NCBI GenBank assembly: GCA_902587165.1 | Contig: CACIKF010000003.1 | Coordinates: forward strand, 62,001 to 126,000 | Source of the DNA: Puniceicoccaceae bacterium | GTDB taxonomy: Bacteria > Verrucomicrobiota > Verrucomicrobiia > Opitutales > Coraliomargaritaceae | DNA: 64,000 bases | Direction of reading: 5' to 3' | Part shown: in pieces, positions 47,334 to 60,310 of the stretch | Numbering within the stretch: position 1 is the stretch's first letter | Layout of the letters: every line of letters begins with the position of its first letter | The notes under the pieces: model-generated | Told to the model about the DNA's origin: nothing | Database searches by the model: none | The model's input: the letters and a program-made list of their open reading frames with translations, nothing else | Position numbers and translations under genes: made by a program

Positions 47334-49136
47334 ATGAGCACCACCGATCCAGTCGTCCCCCAGACAGCACCCCTTGCCCCCGAGCGAGTGGCCTCACTGA
47401 ACAGTCTTCTCAAAGGCCTCCAAGCCGATCAGTTACTCTGGGTTGAGGGCTTTATCAGTGGCCTACGCGCAACTTTTGGTGCTGCATCCCACACAACCGA
47501 CGCACCCATGGCAGTTACCGAACTGACCGTTCTTTACGGTACGGAATCGGGCAACTCCGAAAGTCTCGCCGACCTCACTGTGAAAGCTGCGCAGGGCAAG
47601 GGCTTCAAAGCAAAGGCGGTCAATATGGCCGACATAAAAGTAGCTAAGCTGAAAGACATTCAAAACCTTCTCGTAATCGTCAGCACTTGGGGCGAGGGTG
47701 ACCCACCCGAAACCGCGATCGATTTTTACGAAGCTTTCATGGGCGACCAAGCACCCAAACTGCCGAATACTCGCTTTTCTGTGCTCGGTCTCGGAGACAC
47801 CAGTTACGAGGAGTTTTGCAAAATGGGGATCGACTTCGACGCTCGCCTAGAAGGCCTCGGCGCGAAGCGCATCTACGACCGCGTGGATTGCGATGTAGAC
47901 TACGACGATGATTTTGCAAAATGGCACAAAGGCGCACTCGGCGAATTCGAAGCCGAAGTTAAACCCGCTGCATCTGTTGCAGTGGCTGCACCTGCAGCTA
48001 CTGAAGCAAGGGTCAAATACTCCCGCAAAAATCCTTATCCTTCCGAGCTAACTGAGCGCGTCATGCTCAACGGGGAAGGTTCTGCTAAGGAAACTATCCA
48101 CCTAGAATTTAGCCTCGAAGGCTCTGGTCTCGAGTACGAAACTGGCGACGCCCTCGCAGTGGTTCCACACAACGCAGAAGATGTGGTCAATGCGATCATC
48201 GAAACGACTAAGCTCGTCGCCGACGCACCCGTACGAATCAAAGAGCAGGAATACACCTTGAAAGAAGCCCTAACTAGTCAGCTCGATGTGACCGCAATTT
48301 CCTTACCTGTGCTCAAGCGCTATAACGAGATCGCCAAGGACACTAAACTTGCAGCCATGCTAGACCCTGCAAAAAAGACCGACCTGCAAGCCTACCTCCA
48401 TGGTCGCGAGATCATCGATATCTTGAACGACTTTCCAGCCAAAGAGATCACCGCCAATGCCCTTGTTGGCATCATGCGGAAATTGCCGCCGCGACTCTAC
48501 TCGATCGCGTCCAGTCCGAAGGCTCACCCGGGCGAAGTTCATCTCACCGTAGGCGTCGTCCGATACGATACGCATGGACGTCAGCGCAAAGGCGTCTGCT
48601 CTACTTATTTGTCAGACCGCATTGCCGAGGGCGACAAGGCCGACGTCTTCGTTACCGCGAACAAACACTTTAAGATCCCCGCCGACAACGATACTCCCAT
48701 GATCATGGTTGGTCCTGGCACCGGTATCGCTCCCTTCCGCGCCTTCGTGGAAGAGCGCAAAGCCGTCGGAGCGAAAGGCCAAAATTGGCTCTTCTTCGGT
48801 GACCAGCACTACCTCACAGATTTTCTCTACCAGACCGAGTGGCAGGATTACCTCGCCGACGGCGTTTTGACCAAGTTGGACGTCGCCTTCTCACGTGACC
48901 AAGAAAAAAAGGTCTACGTGCAAGATCGCATGCGCGAGAACAGCGCAGAACTCTTCGAGTGGCTGGAAAAAGGGGCGAGCTTCTACGTCTGTGGTGACGC
49001 CAGTCGCATGGCAACAGATGTCGACTTGGCACTGCACGAAATTATCGAAAAAGAGGGTGGCAAAAGTAACGAAGAAGCCGCGGCTTACGTGAAAAAGCTG
49101 AAAACTGATAAACGTTATCTGCGCGACGTTTACTAG
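47334..49136 (+). CDS. cysJ: Sulfite reductase [NADPH] flavoprotein subunit
   Basis: Passes electrons from NADPH through FAD and FMN to the CysI hemoprotein. The 600-residue protein has an N-terminal helical segment, then a flavodoxin domain (TVLYGTESGNSESLADL; VIVSTWGEGDPPETA; VLGLGDTSYEEFCKMG, ~65-205), an FAD domain (LEFSLEGSGLEYETGDALAV; PRLYSIASSPKAHPGEVHLT) and the NADPH domain (MIMVGPGTGIAPFRAF; FFGDQHYLTDFLYQTEW; SFYVCGDASRMATDV) ending in KRYLRDVY, as in other family members. Length is as usual. It is divergent from cysI, unlike the cysJI order in E. coli. Confidence 0.95.
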   Translation: MSTTDPVVPQTAPLAPERVASLNSLLKGLQADQLLWVEGFISGLRATFGAASHTTDAPMAVTELTVLYGTESGNSESLADLTVKAAQGKGFKAKAVNMADIKVAKLKDIQNLLVIVSTWGEGDPPETAIDFYEAFMGDQAPKLPNTRFSVLGLGDTSYEEFCKMGIDFDARLEGLGAKRIYDRVDCDVDYDDDFAKWHKGALGEFEAEVKPAASVAVAAPAATEARVKYSRKNPYPSELTERVMLNGEGSAKETIHLEFSLEGSGLEYETGDALAVVPHNAEDVVNAIIETTKLVADAPVRIKEQEYTLKEALTSQLDVTAISLPVLKRYNEIAKDTKLAAMLDPAKKTDLQAYLHGREIIDILNDFPAKEITANALVGIMRKLPPRLYSIASSPKAHPGEVHLTVGVVRYDTHGRQRKGVCSTYLSDRIAEGDKADVFVTANKHFKIPADNDTPMIMVGPGTGIAPFRAFVEERKAVGAKGQNWLFFGDQHYLTDFLYQTEWQDYLADGVLTKLDVAFSRDQEKKVYVQDRMRENSAELFEWLEKGASFYVCGDASRMATDVDLALHEIIEKEGGKSNEEAAAYVKKLKTDKRYLRDVY

Positions 49137-49232
49137 TGGCTTAGAGCAAGGGCCATACGCCATACCTAATGGGTGATTGCGAGCAGCTGAATAAGGTCAA
49201 ATTCTCGTGAGCACAAAAAATCTTAGGCACAC

Positions 49233-50363
49233 TCATACACGTGTCTTACGGAAACTTGATGGTGGCTCGCCAGCTACCCGCTTGAAGACCGCAGCCATTC
49301 GCTCTGCATCGTTGAAGCCACACAAATCCGAGATCACTCCGATCGGATGATTCGTCTGCGCAAGCAAATGCTTCGCACGAGCGATACGTAATCGACAAAG
49401 CATCTCCCAAGGCGAGCAACGGTAAAACTCCCTAAACTTGCGTTCTAAGCTGCGCCGGGCAATCCGTAAGTCATCACACATCTGCCCAATGTTAATAGAG
49501 TCTTGCAGGTGTTCGGATAGGTGGGACATCGCACGGCGCAACTGCGGATCATCCACTGCGAGGTGATTGGCCGAGTGCCGCATGACCACGCCGCTGGGTG
49601 CAACAAGAACCGGCTCAGGCGCAAGCTTCTTTTTGAACAACAAAGCTTGCATCGACTCCCCCACCAGAGCACCGATCGCATCCCATGGGATCGCCACGCT
49701 TGAAAGCATCGGGTGGCTTAGCCCGCAGACTAGCTCGTCATTATTCGCGCCTATGACAGCTACCTGCTCTGGCACCGCGATGCCGAGTTGCAAACAGCTG
49801 CTACAAAGAAAACGCCCCAAAGGGTCGTGCACCGCAAAAATGCCTACAGGCTTGAGAAGCGACTCCAACCAAGCGCGCAGCGAATCGCTCGGTTCGACAA
49901 AGTGTTCGCTGTAGCGCGCATCTTCGAAAGCCGTCTCTGTGTGTACTGACACAGGAGAATCTACCGCTTGCAAAAAACCGTCTATTCGTTGCCCCGAATA
50001 GGGCGAGCCATTACCCAAACAAGCAAAACTGCGAAATCCTGCTTGTAGAAAAGCCTCGGCCGCGGCTGCACCCACTGCGCGGTCGTCCACATCAATACTG
50101 ACGACGTCTGGATAGCTATAGTCCGTGTCTGCGATTACGGTGGGTAGATCGAGCTTGAGCATCGCCTCGGTCACCTCGGGTAACCATTCGGTGATTAATC
50201 CACGTGGATTCAACTCGCGCAGCAAATTCAATAACTCATTGATGGGTCGGTGGATACTTACAATTCGAAAGTCCTGCTCTCGACGCACGAAAGGCATCAA
50301 TGCAGGCGTCAGGCGGCGCAAAAAAACCTCGGACATGACTATGGCAATTTGCTGGCTCATCAA
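49233..50363 (-). CDS. xylR: XylR-type transcriptional regulator (AraC family with LacI-like sensor)
   Basis: A 376-residue regulator. The first ~260 residues resemble periplasmic sugar-binding/LacI effector domains (IAIVMSEVFLRRLTPALMPF; VSIDVDDRAVGAAAAEAFLQ; FACLGNGSPYSGQRIDGF; GIFAVHDPLGRFLCSSC; VAVIGANNDELVCGLSHP). The last ~100 residues are an AraC/XylS double HTH (INIGQMCDDLRIARRSLERK; WEMLCRLRIARAKHLLAQTN; VISDLCGFNDAERMAAVFKR). This domain pair is that of E. coli XylR, which binds D-xylose and activates xylA. Its divergent position beside xylA-xylB supports the same role. Start is 50363 or the next ATG at 50360. Confidence 0.9.
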   Translation of the reverse strand: MMSQQIAIVMSEVFLRRLTPALMPFVRREQDFRIVSIHRPINELLNLLRELNPRGLITEWLPEVTEAMLKLDLPTVIADTDYSYPDVVSIDVDDRAVGAAAAEAFLQAGFRSFACLGNGSPYSGQRIDGFLQAVDSPVSVHTETAFEDARYSEHFVEPSDSLRAWLESLLKPVGIFAVHDPLGRFLCSSCLQLGIAVPEQVAVIGANNDELVCGLSHPMLSSVAIPWDAIGALVGESMQALLFKKKLAPEPVLVAPSGVVMRHSANHLAVDDPQLRRAMSHLSEHLQDSINIGQMCDDLRIARRSLERKFREFYRCSPWEMLCRLRIARAKHLLAQTNHPIGVISDLCGFNDAERMAAVFKRVAGEPPSSFRKTRV

Positions 50364-50402
50364 ACGTCAGTTCAAAATACAATTTGGCGTAAATCAACAG
50401 AA

Positions 50403-50408
50403 TATAAT
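50403..50408 (+). promoter_or_regulatory. Candidate -10 element of the xylA promoter
   Basis: A consensus TATAAT lies in the xylR-xylA intergenic region, ~127 bases before the xylA ATG. The sequence 17-18 bases upstream (CAATTT/AATTTG) is a poor -35, as expected for a promoter that needs an activator. The same region repeats AGCGCCCAG twice, ~40 bases apart, nearer to xylA. I cannot assign regulator sites with confidence. Confidence 0.35.
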
Positions 50409-50534
50409 CGCATTTTGCGGTGTTAGTTACTCGGTCCATTTGGTAGAATGCACTAAGAAACTGGGTTGATTGAGCGCCCAGTCAAATTCTCCAAACTTAA
50501 CTCACCAAATCAGCGCCCAGCGCCTCATTACATT

Positions 50535-51839
50535 ATGCCACATTTCGACTGCGACAAAATCCAATTTGAAGGCACCAGCTCTAAGAGCTCACTTGCTTTC
50601 AAGCACTACAACCCCGACGAGGTAGTCGGTGAAAAATCAATGAAGGATCACCTTCGTTTCGCCGCGCCCTACTGGCACGTCATGCGCAACGAACTCGGTG
50701 ACCCCTTCGGTGCTGGAACTGCCGTCATGCCCTGGGATGATGGTTCAAACTCCGTCGAAAACGCCGTCACTCGCGTCGACGTATTCTTTGAATTTCTCGA
50801 GAAAATTGGTATCGACTTTTACTGCTGGCACGACCGCGACATCGCCCCCGAACTCGGCGATCTAGCCGCCTCCAACGCTGCGCTTGACGCCGTCGTCGCC
50901 AAACTCAAGGCCAAGCAAAAGGAAACCGGCGTCCAGTTGCTTTGGGGCACAGCTTGCCTCTTTTCCCATCCACGTTATTCGCAAGGAGGCGCCACGTCGC
51001 CAGATGCCAACGTATTTGCCTATGCAGCTGCGCAGGTCAAAAAAGCTCTTGAATGCACGAAAGAACTCGACGGCCTCGGCTATACATTTTGGGGCGGTCG
51101 CGAAGGCTACAGCACACTACTCAATACCAACATGAAGCGCGAGCTAGACCACCTCGCTGCCTTTCTGCACATGGCTATCGCTCATGCAGACAAAATCGGC
51201 TTCGACGGCCCCTTCTACATCGAGCCAAAGCCACGTGAGCCATCCACTCACCAGTATGACAGCGACTCCGCGGCTTGTCTAAACTTCCTCCGCGAATACG
51301 GTCTCATGGATCGCTTTAAATTGAACATCGAGACGAACCACGCCACGCTTGCTGGACACACGATGCAACACGAACTCACCGTTTGCAACAACGCCAACAT
51401 GCTCGGCAGTGTCGACGCCAACCGTGGTGACGAGCTCATCGGCTGGGACACCGATCAGTTCCCGACCGACATCTACTTGACCACACAGGTCATGCTCTGC
51501 GTGCTCGAAATGGGTGGCTTCACAACTGGCGGCCTCAACTTCGACGCTAAGCGCCGCCGTGAATCTCACGAACCGATCGACCTAATGCATGCCCACATCG
51601 GCGGCATGGATGCCTTCGCACGTGGCCTCAAAGTCGCCCACGCGATCCGTGAAGATGGCCGACTAAAAGACTTTGTCGATGCACGCTATAGCACATTCGA
51701 CAAGGATATCGGCTCCAAGGTCGAAGCCGGCGAAGTGGGTTTCGAAGAACTCGAAAAATATGCCCTCGGTAACGGCGAGCCAGTACTCGGCAGCGGACGT
51801 CAAGAAATGTTAGAAAACTTAATTAACGAGTTTCTGTAA
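50535..51839 (+). CDS. xylA: Xylose isomerase
   Basis: Interconverts D-xylose and D-xylulose (metal-dependent TIM barrel, cytoplasmic). ATG 50535 gives a 434-residue class II enzyme; an in-frame start at 50466 adds 23 residues of no family character. Landmarks: [40 protein letters not shown] (catalytic His/Asp), [30 protein letters not shown] (metal-binding region), [55 protein letters not shown] and [16 protein letters not shown]. It is divergent from the XylR-type gene and followed by xylB after 103 bases containing a hairpin. Confidence 0.97.
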   Translation: MPHFDCDKIQFEGTSSKSSLAFKHYNPDEVVGEKSMKDHLRFAAPYWHVMRNELGDPFGAGTAVMPWDDGSNSVENAVTRVDVFFEFLEKIGIDFYCWHDRDIAPELGDLAASNAALDAVVAKLKAKQKETGVQLLWGTACLFSHPRYSQGGATSPDANVFAYAAAQVKKALECTKELDGLGYTFWGGREGYSTLLNTNMKRELDHLAAFLHMAIAHADKIGFDGPFYIEPKPREPSTHQYDSDSAACLNFLREYGLMDRFKLNIETNHATLAGHTMQHELTVCNNANMLGSVDANRGDELIGWDTDQFPTDIYLTTQVMLCVLEMGGFTTGGLNFDAKRRRESHEPIDLMHAHIGGMDAFARGLKVAHAIREDGRLKDFVDARYSTFDKDIGSKVEAGEVGFEELEKYALGNGEPVLGSGRQEMLENLINEFL

Positions 51840-51854
51840 AATCTCGCCGACTAA

Positions 51855-51896
51855 AGTGAGAAATGAAGAGTGATCAAAAACTCTCCACTTCTCGCT
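51855..51896 (+). promoter_or_regulatory. Intercistronic hairpin between xylA and xylB
   Basis: Seventeen-base arms (51855-51871 and 51880-51896) pair at 14 positions plus one wobble, with two mismatches, around an 8-base loop. It starts 16 bases after the xylA stop. No T-run follows, so read-through into xylB is expected. It may stabilise the xylA end of the mRNA or lower xylB expression. Confidence 0.5.
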
Positions 51897-51942
51897 CCTT
51901 TGCCTATCTCCCCCATCCACTTCTGACTCCAGGCTTGCAATC

Positions 51943-53496
51943 ATGCCCTACGCACTCGGCATCGACTCCTCAACTCAAAGCTGCTCCTGTATCGTGATCG
52001 ATACGGACACTCAATCCGTCGTCGCAGAAGCGGCCGTTAATTTCGGCGAATGTTTGCCGCAATACAAAGCACCCTCTGGCTTCATCCCAGGAGGCTCCGA
52101 AGGCGAAGTCCACAGCGACCCACTCATGTGGCTGGACGCGCTAGAACAGCTACTTGCAGACTTAAAAGCAAAATGCGACCTTTCTAAAGTCGTCGCCATC
52201 TCAGGAGCTGGCCAACAACACGGCTCAGTTTACCTAAATGATCGTTGGCTTAATTGTATTAATAATTTAGATACAACGGAAAGTCTCTCCACGCAGATCG
52301 CGCCCTGCCTCACACGAGCTACATCTCCCATCTGGATGGACAGTTCGACCAGCGCGGAGTGCAGCGAAATCGGCGAGGCAATCGGCGGTGACTCAATCGT
52401 TTGCAGTAAGTCTGGTTCCATCGCCATCGAGCGCTTCACAGGTCCACAAATCAGACGGTTCTACAAAACCTCACCCGTAGCCTACAGCCAAACAGCCCGT
52501 ATCCACCTAGTGAGCTCCTTCCTCTGCTCTATACTCTGTGGCGCAGATGCAGTTATCGACACTGGCGACGGCGCAGGCATGAATCTGCTCAATATCCAAG
52601 CTTGGGACTGGGATACCGACCTACTCGAAGCAACCGCTCCCGAGCTAATCAAGCGACTGCCTAAAGTCACTCAAGGTAGCACCACAGCTGGAAAAATCTC
52701 CGATTACTTTGTTCAAAAATACGGTTTTGCCTCAGACACACCAATCACCATCTTCACGGGCGACAACCCTAGCAGCCTCGTCGGCATGGGCGCTAGTAAG
52801 TCAGGTAAACTCGTCGTCTCTCTCGGCACTTCCGACACTTTCTTCGCCGCCATGCCAAGTGTCGTGGCTGATCCACAAGGTTGTGGCCACGTATTTGGAA
52901 ATCCCGCTGGAGGCTCCATGTCACTGCAATGTTTTGTCAACGGTTCCCTCGCTCGCGAAGAGGTTAAAGACAAATTTGGTTACGACTGGGGTCAATTCAC
53001 CGCAGCCTTAAGTAACACACCCGCTGGTAACGATGGCAAGATTATGGTTCCCTTCTTCCGCCCCGAAATTAGTCCGCGCGTAGATCTCAAAGCACCCATC
53101 CTCAATGGTAGTGATGCCTTCGAAAGCTGGCAAGATGCCGACGCCGCCATCCGTGCCTGCGTGGAGGGACAATTCATCAACATGAAACTGCGTACTGATT
53201 GGATGCAGTTGGAACCCGAAGTCATTTACTTAACAGGCGGCGCGTCAAAAAATGATGCCATCGCCCAAGTCGCTGCTGATGTCTTTCAAGCGAATGTCCA
53301 GCGCCTCGCTGTCAGTGGCTCGGTCGCTCTTGGTGCTTCGCTCCGAGCCGCCAGCAACAGCCTCGGTCTCCAGCTACACAATTTGGAGAGCCAGTTCTGC
53401 AAACCCGAAGCCGGCAGCACCATCGAACCTAAAGCCCCCAGCGACGCTTACAAAGATGCATCAAAGTTACTTGAAGGTTTGTTGCGAAAAAGATAG
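51943..53496 (+). CDS. xylB: Xylulokinase
   Basis: Phosphorylates D-xylulose to xylulose 5-phosphate for the pentose phosphate pathway. The 517-residue FGGY-family kinase has the N-terminal phosphate motif YALGIDSSTQSCSCIVIDTD, the sugar-site block VVAISGAGQQHGSVYL, PIWMDSSTSAECSEI, and the C-terminal ATP-binding region (FTGDNPSSLVGMGASKSGKL; VSLGTSDTFFA; VIYLTGGASKNDAIAQVAAD; VSGSVALGASLRAA). Length is in the family range. Its place after xylA and beside the XylR-type regulator settles the sugar among FGGY kinases. Confidence 0.95.
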   Translation: MPYALGIDSSTQSCSCIVIDTDTQSVVAEAAVNFGECLPQYKAPSGFIPGGSEGEVHSDPLMWLDALEQLLADLKAKCDLSKVVAISGAGQQHGSVYLNDRWLNCINNLDTTESLSTQIAPCLTRATSPIWMDSSTSAECSEIGEAIGGDSIVCSKSGSIAIERFTGPQIRRFYKTSPVAYSQTARIHLVSSFLCSILCGADAVIDTGDGAGMNLLNIQAWDWDTDLLEATAPELIKRLPKVTQGSTTAGKISDYFVQKYGFASDTPITIFTGDNPSSLVGMGASKSGKLVVSLGTSDTFFAAMPSVVADPQGCGHVFGNPAGGSMSLQCFVNGSLAREEVKDKFGYDWGQFTAALSNTPAGNDGKIMVPFFRPEISPRVDLKAPILNGSDAFESWQDADAAIRACVEGQFINMKLRTDWMQLEPEVIYLTGGASKNDAIAQVAADVFQANVQRLAVSGSVALGASLRAASNSLGLQLHNLESQFCKPEAGSTIEPKAPSDAYKDASKLLEGLLRKR

Positions 53497-53549
53497 CGCC
53501 ATTCATCCCGAGCGTCATTTGCAAATAGCTTGTCCTTGCTAGTCATTAA

Positions 53550-53963
53550 TTACTCAAACGGGTTTACTATTTCCAAGTCACCGAGCAAACCGCTTGGTTG
53601 TAAATCCTCTGAATAGAGCTGCTTCGCTCCTGAAGCAAGCGCAGCACCAACAAGCAAACTATCGTAAAAGCAATATTGCGCTTGCGACTGAATCCTCAGA
53701 GCTTGCTCATAAATGGCTGAAGTCGGCATAACCCGACAATTCGGCAATAAAACTAGATTTAGATAATCGCAGAGATCTTTGGGCTGCATAGGCTTTCTAA
53801 ATCGATGCAAAGCAAGGTTACTAAATTCCTGCACGACCTGCCAGCTGATGCACCAGTCCATCTCACGCTGGATCATCTCCTGCGCGACTAGTCTTTTTTC
53901 AGGCGCTGACCAATCAAATGCGTAAACCAACACATTGGTATCTAAAAATACCTTAGCGGGCAT
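53550..53963 (-). CDS. PIN-domain toxin (VapC-like)
   Basis: A 137-residue PIN-domain ribonuclease, probable toxin of a type II toxin-antitoxin pair. Acidic active-site residues appear in VFLDTNVLVYAFD (Asp8), ISWQVVQEFSNLAL (Glu in the second motif), CFYDSLLVGAAL (third acidic motif) and LYSEDLQ (fourth). The length fits VapC proteins. Its ATG overlaps the end of the upstream antitoxin gene by 11 bases, the usual translational coupling of these pairs. RNA targets cannot be predicted. Confidence 0.87.
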   Translation of the reverse strand: MPAKVFLDTNVLVYAFDWSAPEKRLVAQEMIQREMDWCISWQVVQEFSNLALHRFRKPMQPKDLCDYLNLVLLPNCRVMPTSAIYEQALRIQSQAQYCFYDSLLVGAALASGAKQLYSEDLQPSGLLGDLEIVNPFE

Positions 53964-54171
53964 TCATCTCCTCTCGACTAAAATTGCCACCTGTATCGAC
54001 TCCATCTAGACGATCGAGGAGCGCTCCAATTTTAGAACTGCGCTCTTTTTGCTCAGCGACCTCTGCCAGCCATTGTCTAAAGAGTTGATTTAGGGTAGTT
54101 TGACGGGCTCGAGCTTGCTCGCGAGCTCGGGCAATCAGATCCTCATCGGCACTTAAGGTAATATTCTTCAT
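53953..54171 (-). CDS. Antitoxin of a VapBC-like pair (ribbon-helix-helix type)
   Basis: A 72-residue protein directly upstream of, and overlapping, the PIN-domain gene. The N-terminus KNITLSADEDLIARARE, followed by ARQTTLNQLFRQWLAE, fits a ribbon-helix-helix DNA-binding fold (strand, helix, turn, helix). The C-terminal part (LDRLDGVDTGGNFSREEMNA) is likely the flexible toxin-binding segment. Such antitoxins repress their own operon; a palindrome lies 18 bases before the start. Confidence 0.84.
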   Translation of the reverse strand: MKNITLSADEDLIARAREQARARQTTLNQLFRQWLAEVAEQKERSSKIGALLDRLDGVDTGGNFSREEMNAR

Positions 54172-54188
54172 TTACACCATATTAGTGC

Positions 54189-54203
54189 ACACTATTATAG
54201 TGT
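54189..54203. promoter_or_regulatory. Palindromic operator overlapping the toxin-antitoxin -10 element
   Basis: Perfect palindrome ACACTAT-T-ATAGTGT, 18 bases before the antitoxin start. On the minus strand it contains TATAAT (54194-54199), a good -10. A related, degenerate copy (ACACCATATTAGTGC, 54174-54188) lies directly next to it, so two antitoxin dimers may bind side by side and block the promoter. Confidence 0.65.
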
Positions 54204-54377
54204 AAAGTAAATTTTAAGCAGATTACCCCAAGGCATCGGTCGGGCAAACAGGAGTGCGATTAAAAAAATCCGGAAACATCCTCCCTCGGCCTCAATTATT
54301 GTCTCGCAGACCCATACTTCTGATTAAAATAACAATGCGGGTTGTTTTCCGCACGCACACAGTTATATATCTATAAT

Positions 54378-54902
54378 ATGGACCATTACACATACCAAAA
54401 ACTTTTAAAAATAATTTGGGAAGGGGCGGTAGCTAAATATAAGGAGGGGTGTCGCGAAGTAGAAAGCTACTTCGACGAAGCGACCGTAACTGAGCTAGCG
54501 TCCATCGGCCTCAATGTGATGGATGTTTATGACTACGCAGAGGACTTCGTGAGCCGAGGCGAACCAGACTTTGAGACCTTTCTAATGGTTTGCGAAGCAC
54601 GCCGCGACTACTTCTTGGCCGTGCAAGATGGTAAGCCCTCGGGAAATACGCTCGATTCAAGCACACTCCCTCCGAAGACCGATGAGGCGGCAGGCATCGC
54701 TTGGCTACCGCGTATCATGCCCAAAGCAATTGCTAAGCTGCGCGGCGAGTTGCCACCCGAGACTATGTATGGCTGCGGGGGCGATCGAAACTTTTTTAAG
54801 GAAAATAATATTCACCCTGCTGAGTTCCTAAGAGCGGCATGGGCCTACGAAGATGAAACGAACAAACTCATTGATTGGGTACTGGCTCGAAAATCCTCGT
54901 AG
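54378..54902 (+). CDS. DUF5069 family protein
   Basis: A 174-residue cytoplasmic protein; ATG 54378 is preferred over an in-frame upstream start at 54342. The C-terminal half has the DUF5069 pattern: GIAWLPRIMPKAIAKLRGEL, then PPETMYGCGGDRNFFKENN and IHPAEFLRAAW. The N-terminal half (~1-85) is helical (EGAVAKYKEGCREVESYFDE; TELASIGLNVMDVYDYAEDF) and may be a separate domain. DUF5069 proteins are common in Verrucomicrobiota and have no known function. The glutaredoxin gene follows after 38 bases. Confidence 0.75.
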   Translation: MDHYTYQKLLKIIWEGAVAKYKEGCREVESYFDEATVTELASIGLNVMDVYDYAEDFVSRGEPDFETFLMVCEARRDYFLAVQDGKPSGNTLDSSTLPPKTDEAAGIAWLPRIMPKAIAKLRGELPPETMYGCGGDRNFFKENNIHPAEFLRAAWAYEDETNKLIDWVLARKSS

Positions 54903-54940
54903 TTGACAAGTTCTCAAAATCCACCACACAAAGCAGTATT

Positions 54941-55276
54941 ATGAAAATTATCGCATACTTAAAACCGACCTGCGGCTGGAGCATGGGCGTCCGCGCAATC
55001 ATGAAAAAATACGGCCTCGAATACGAAGACCGAGACATTATCAACGACTCAGCTCAATATGCGGAGATGGTCGAAAAATCTGGACAACCTCTCTCTCCCT
55101 GCGTCGAAATAAATGGCTCCATGCTCGCAGACGTGAGTGGTGAAGAAGTCGAAAACTACATGCTGAGTAACGGCTTAGTCTCTCAAAACAACGCAGAAGC
55201 GGAGGCACCCACCAACGCACCCTGCACCGATGAAGAACACGAAGCGATGCGCTCAAAAACAGTCCGTTTTTTCTAA
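54941..55276 (+). CDS. Glutaredoxin-like protein (CGWS active site)
   Basis: A 111-residue thioredoxin-fold protein. ATG 54941 gives the strand KIIAYLKPTCGWSMG, with active site Cys-Gly-Trp-Ser. The second Cys is replaced by Ser, as in monothiol glutaredoxins, which tend to act in iron-sulfur transfer or glutathione-dependent reactions. SGQPLSPCVEINGSMLADVS holds the cis-Pro and the substrate groove. A ~25-residue tail (EAPTNAPCTDEEHEAMRSKT) with one Cys extends beyond the usual end. It probably shares a transcript with the DUF5069 gene. Confidence 0.84.
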   Translation: MKIIAYLKPTCGWSMGVRAIMKKYGLEYEDRDIINDSAQYAEMVEKSGQPLSPCVEINGSMLADVSGEEVENYMLSNGLVSQNNAEAEAPTNAPCTDEEHEAMRSKTVRFF

Positions 55277-55551
55277 GTTTTTGCAATTAGTCGGGTTGGA
55301 ACCTCGTATTAGGACGATCCATCCCCAGCCTCATAAATGAAGGCGGAACTACAAGTTTTCAGTCATTTCAACATCAATTTGGTGCGAAAAATGTTCTACC
55401 CTAAACAAGATTGGGTAATTTTCCTAGACAGCCAACTCCGAGTGACTAATTAACTTAATATTTTGATCCTAGACATAGTAGCGCTCGATTTTATATGGAT
55501 CCGGTTTGCAAATGGCGACGAATTCATCACTTAATATATTTATATACAGAT

Positions 55552-60201
<4,650 letters not shown>

Positions 60202-60310
60202 TGTCCTGCAGCCAAAATTAAGTAGTCGATAGACAAGATCAGAAAATTTGATTTAGCCACCAAAATGAACTCTTTCTACTCCCAACTAACAACTTTCAAC
60301 TCTTAAAAAT

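Noticed and set aside
54361-54380. TATAAT directly before the DUF5069 ATG, as a promoter.
   Set aside because: It is so close to the ATG that transcription would start inside the gene; a chance AT-rich match is more likely.
55494-55512. Possible sigma-54 promoter (TGG...TTTGC) upstream of gltB.
   Set aside because: The spacing between GG and GC is one base short of the GG-N10-GC rule, and no enhancer-binding regulator is nearby.
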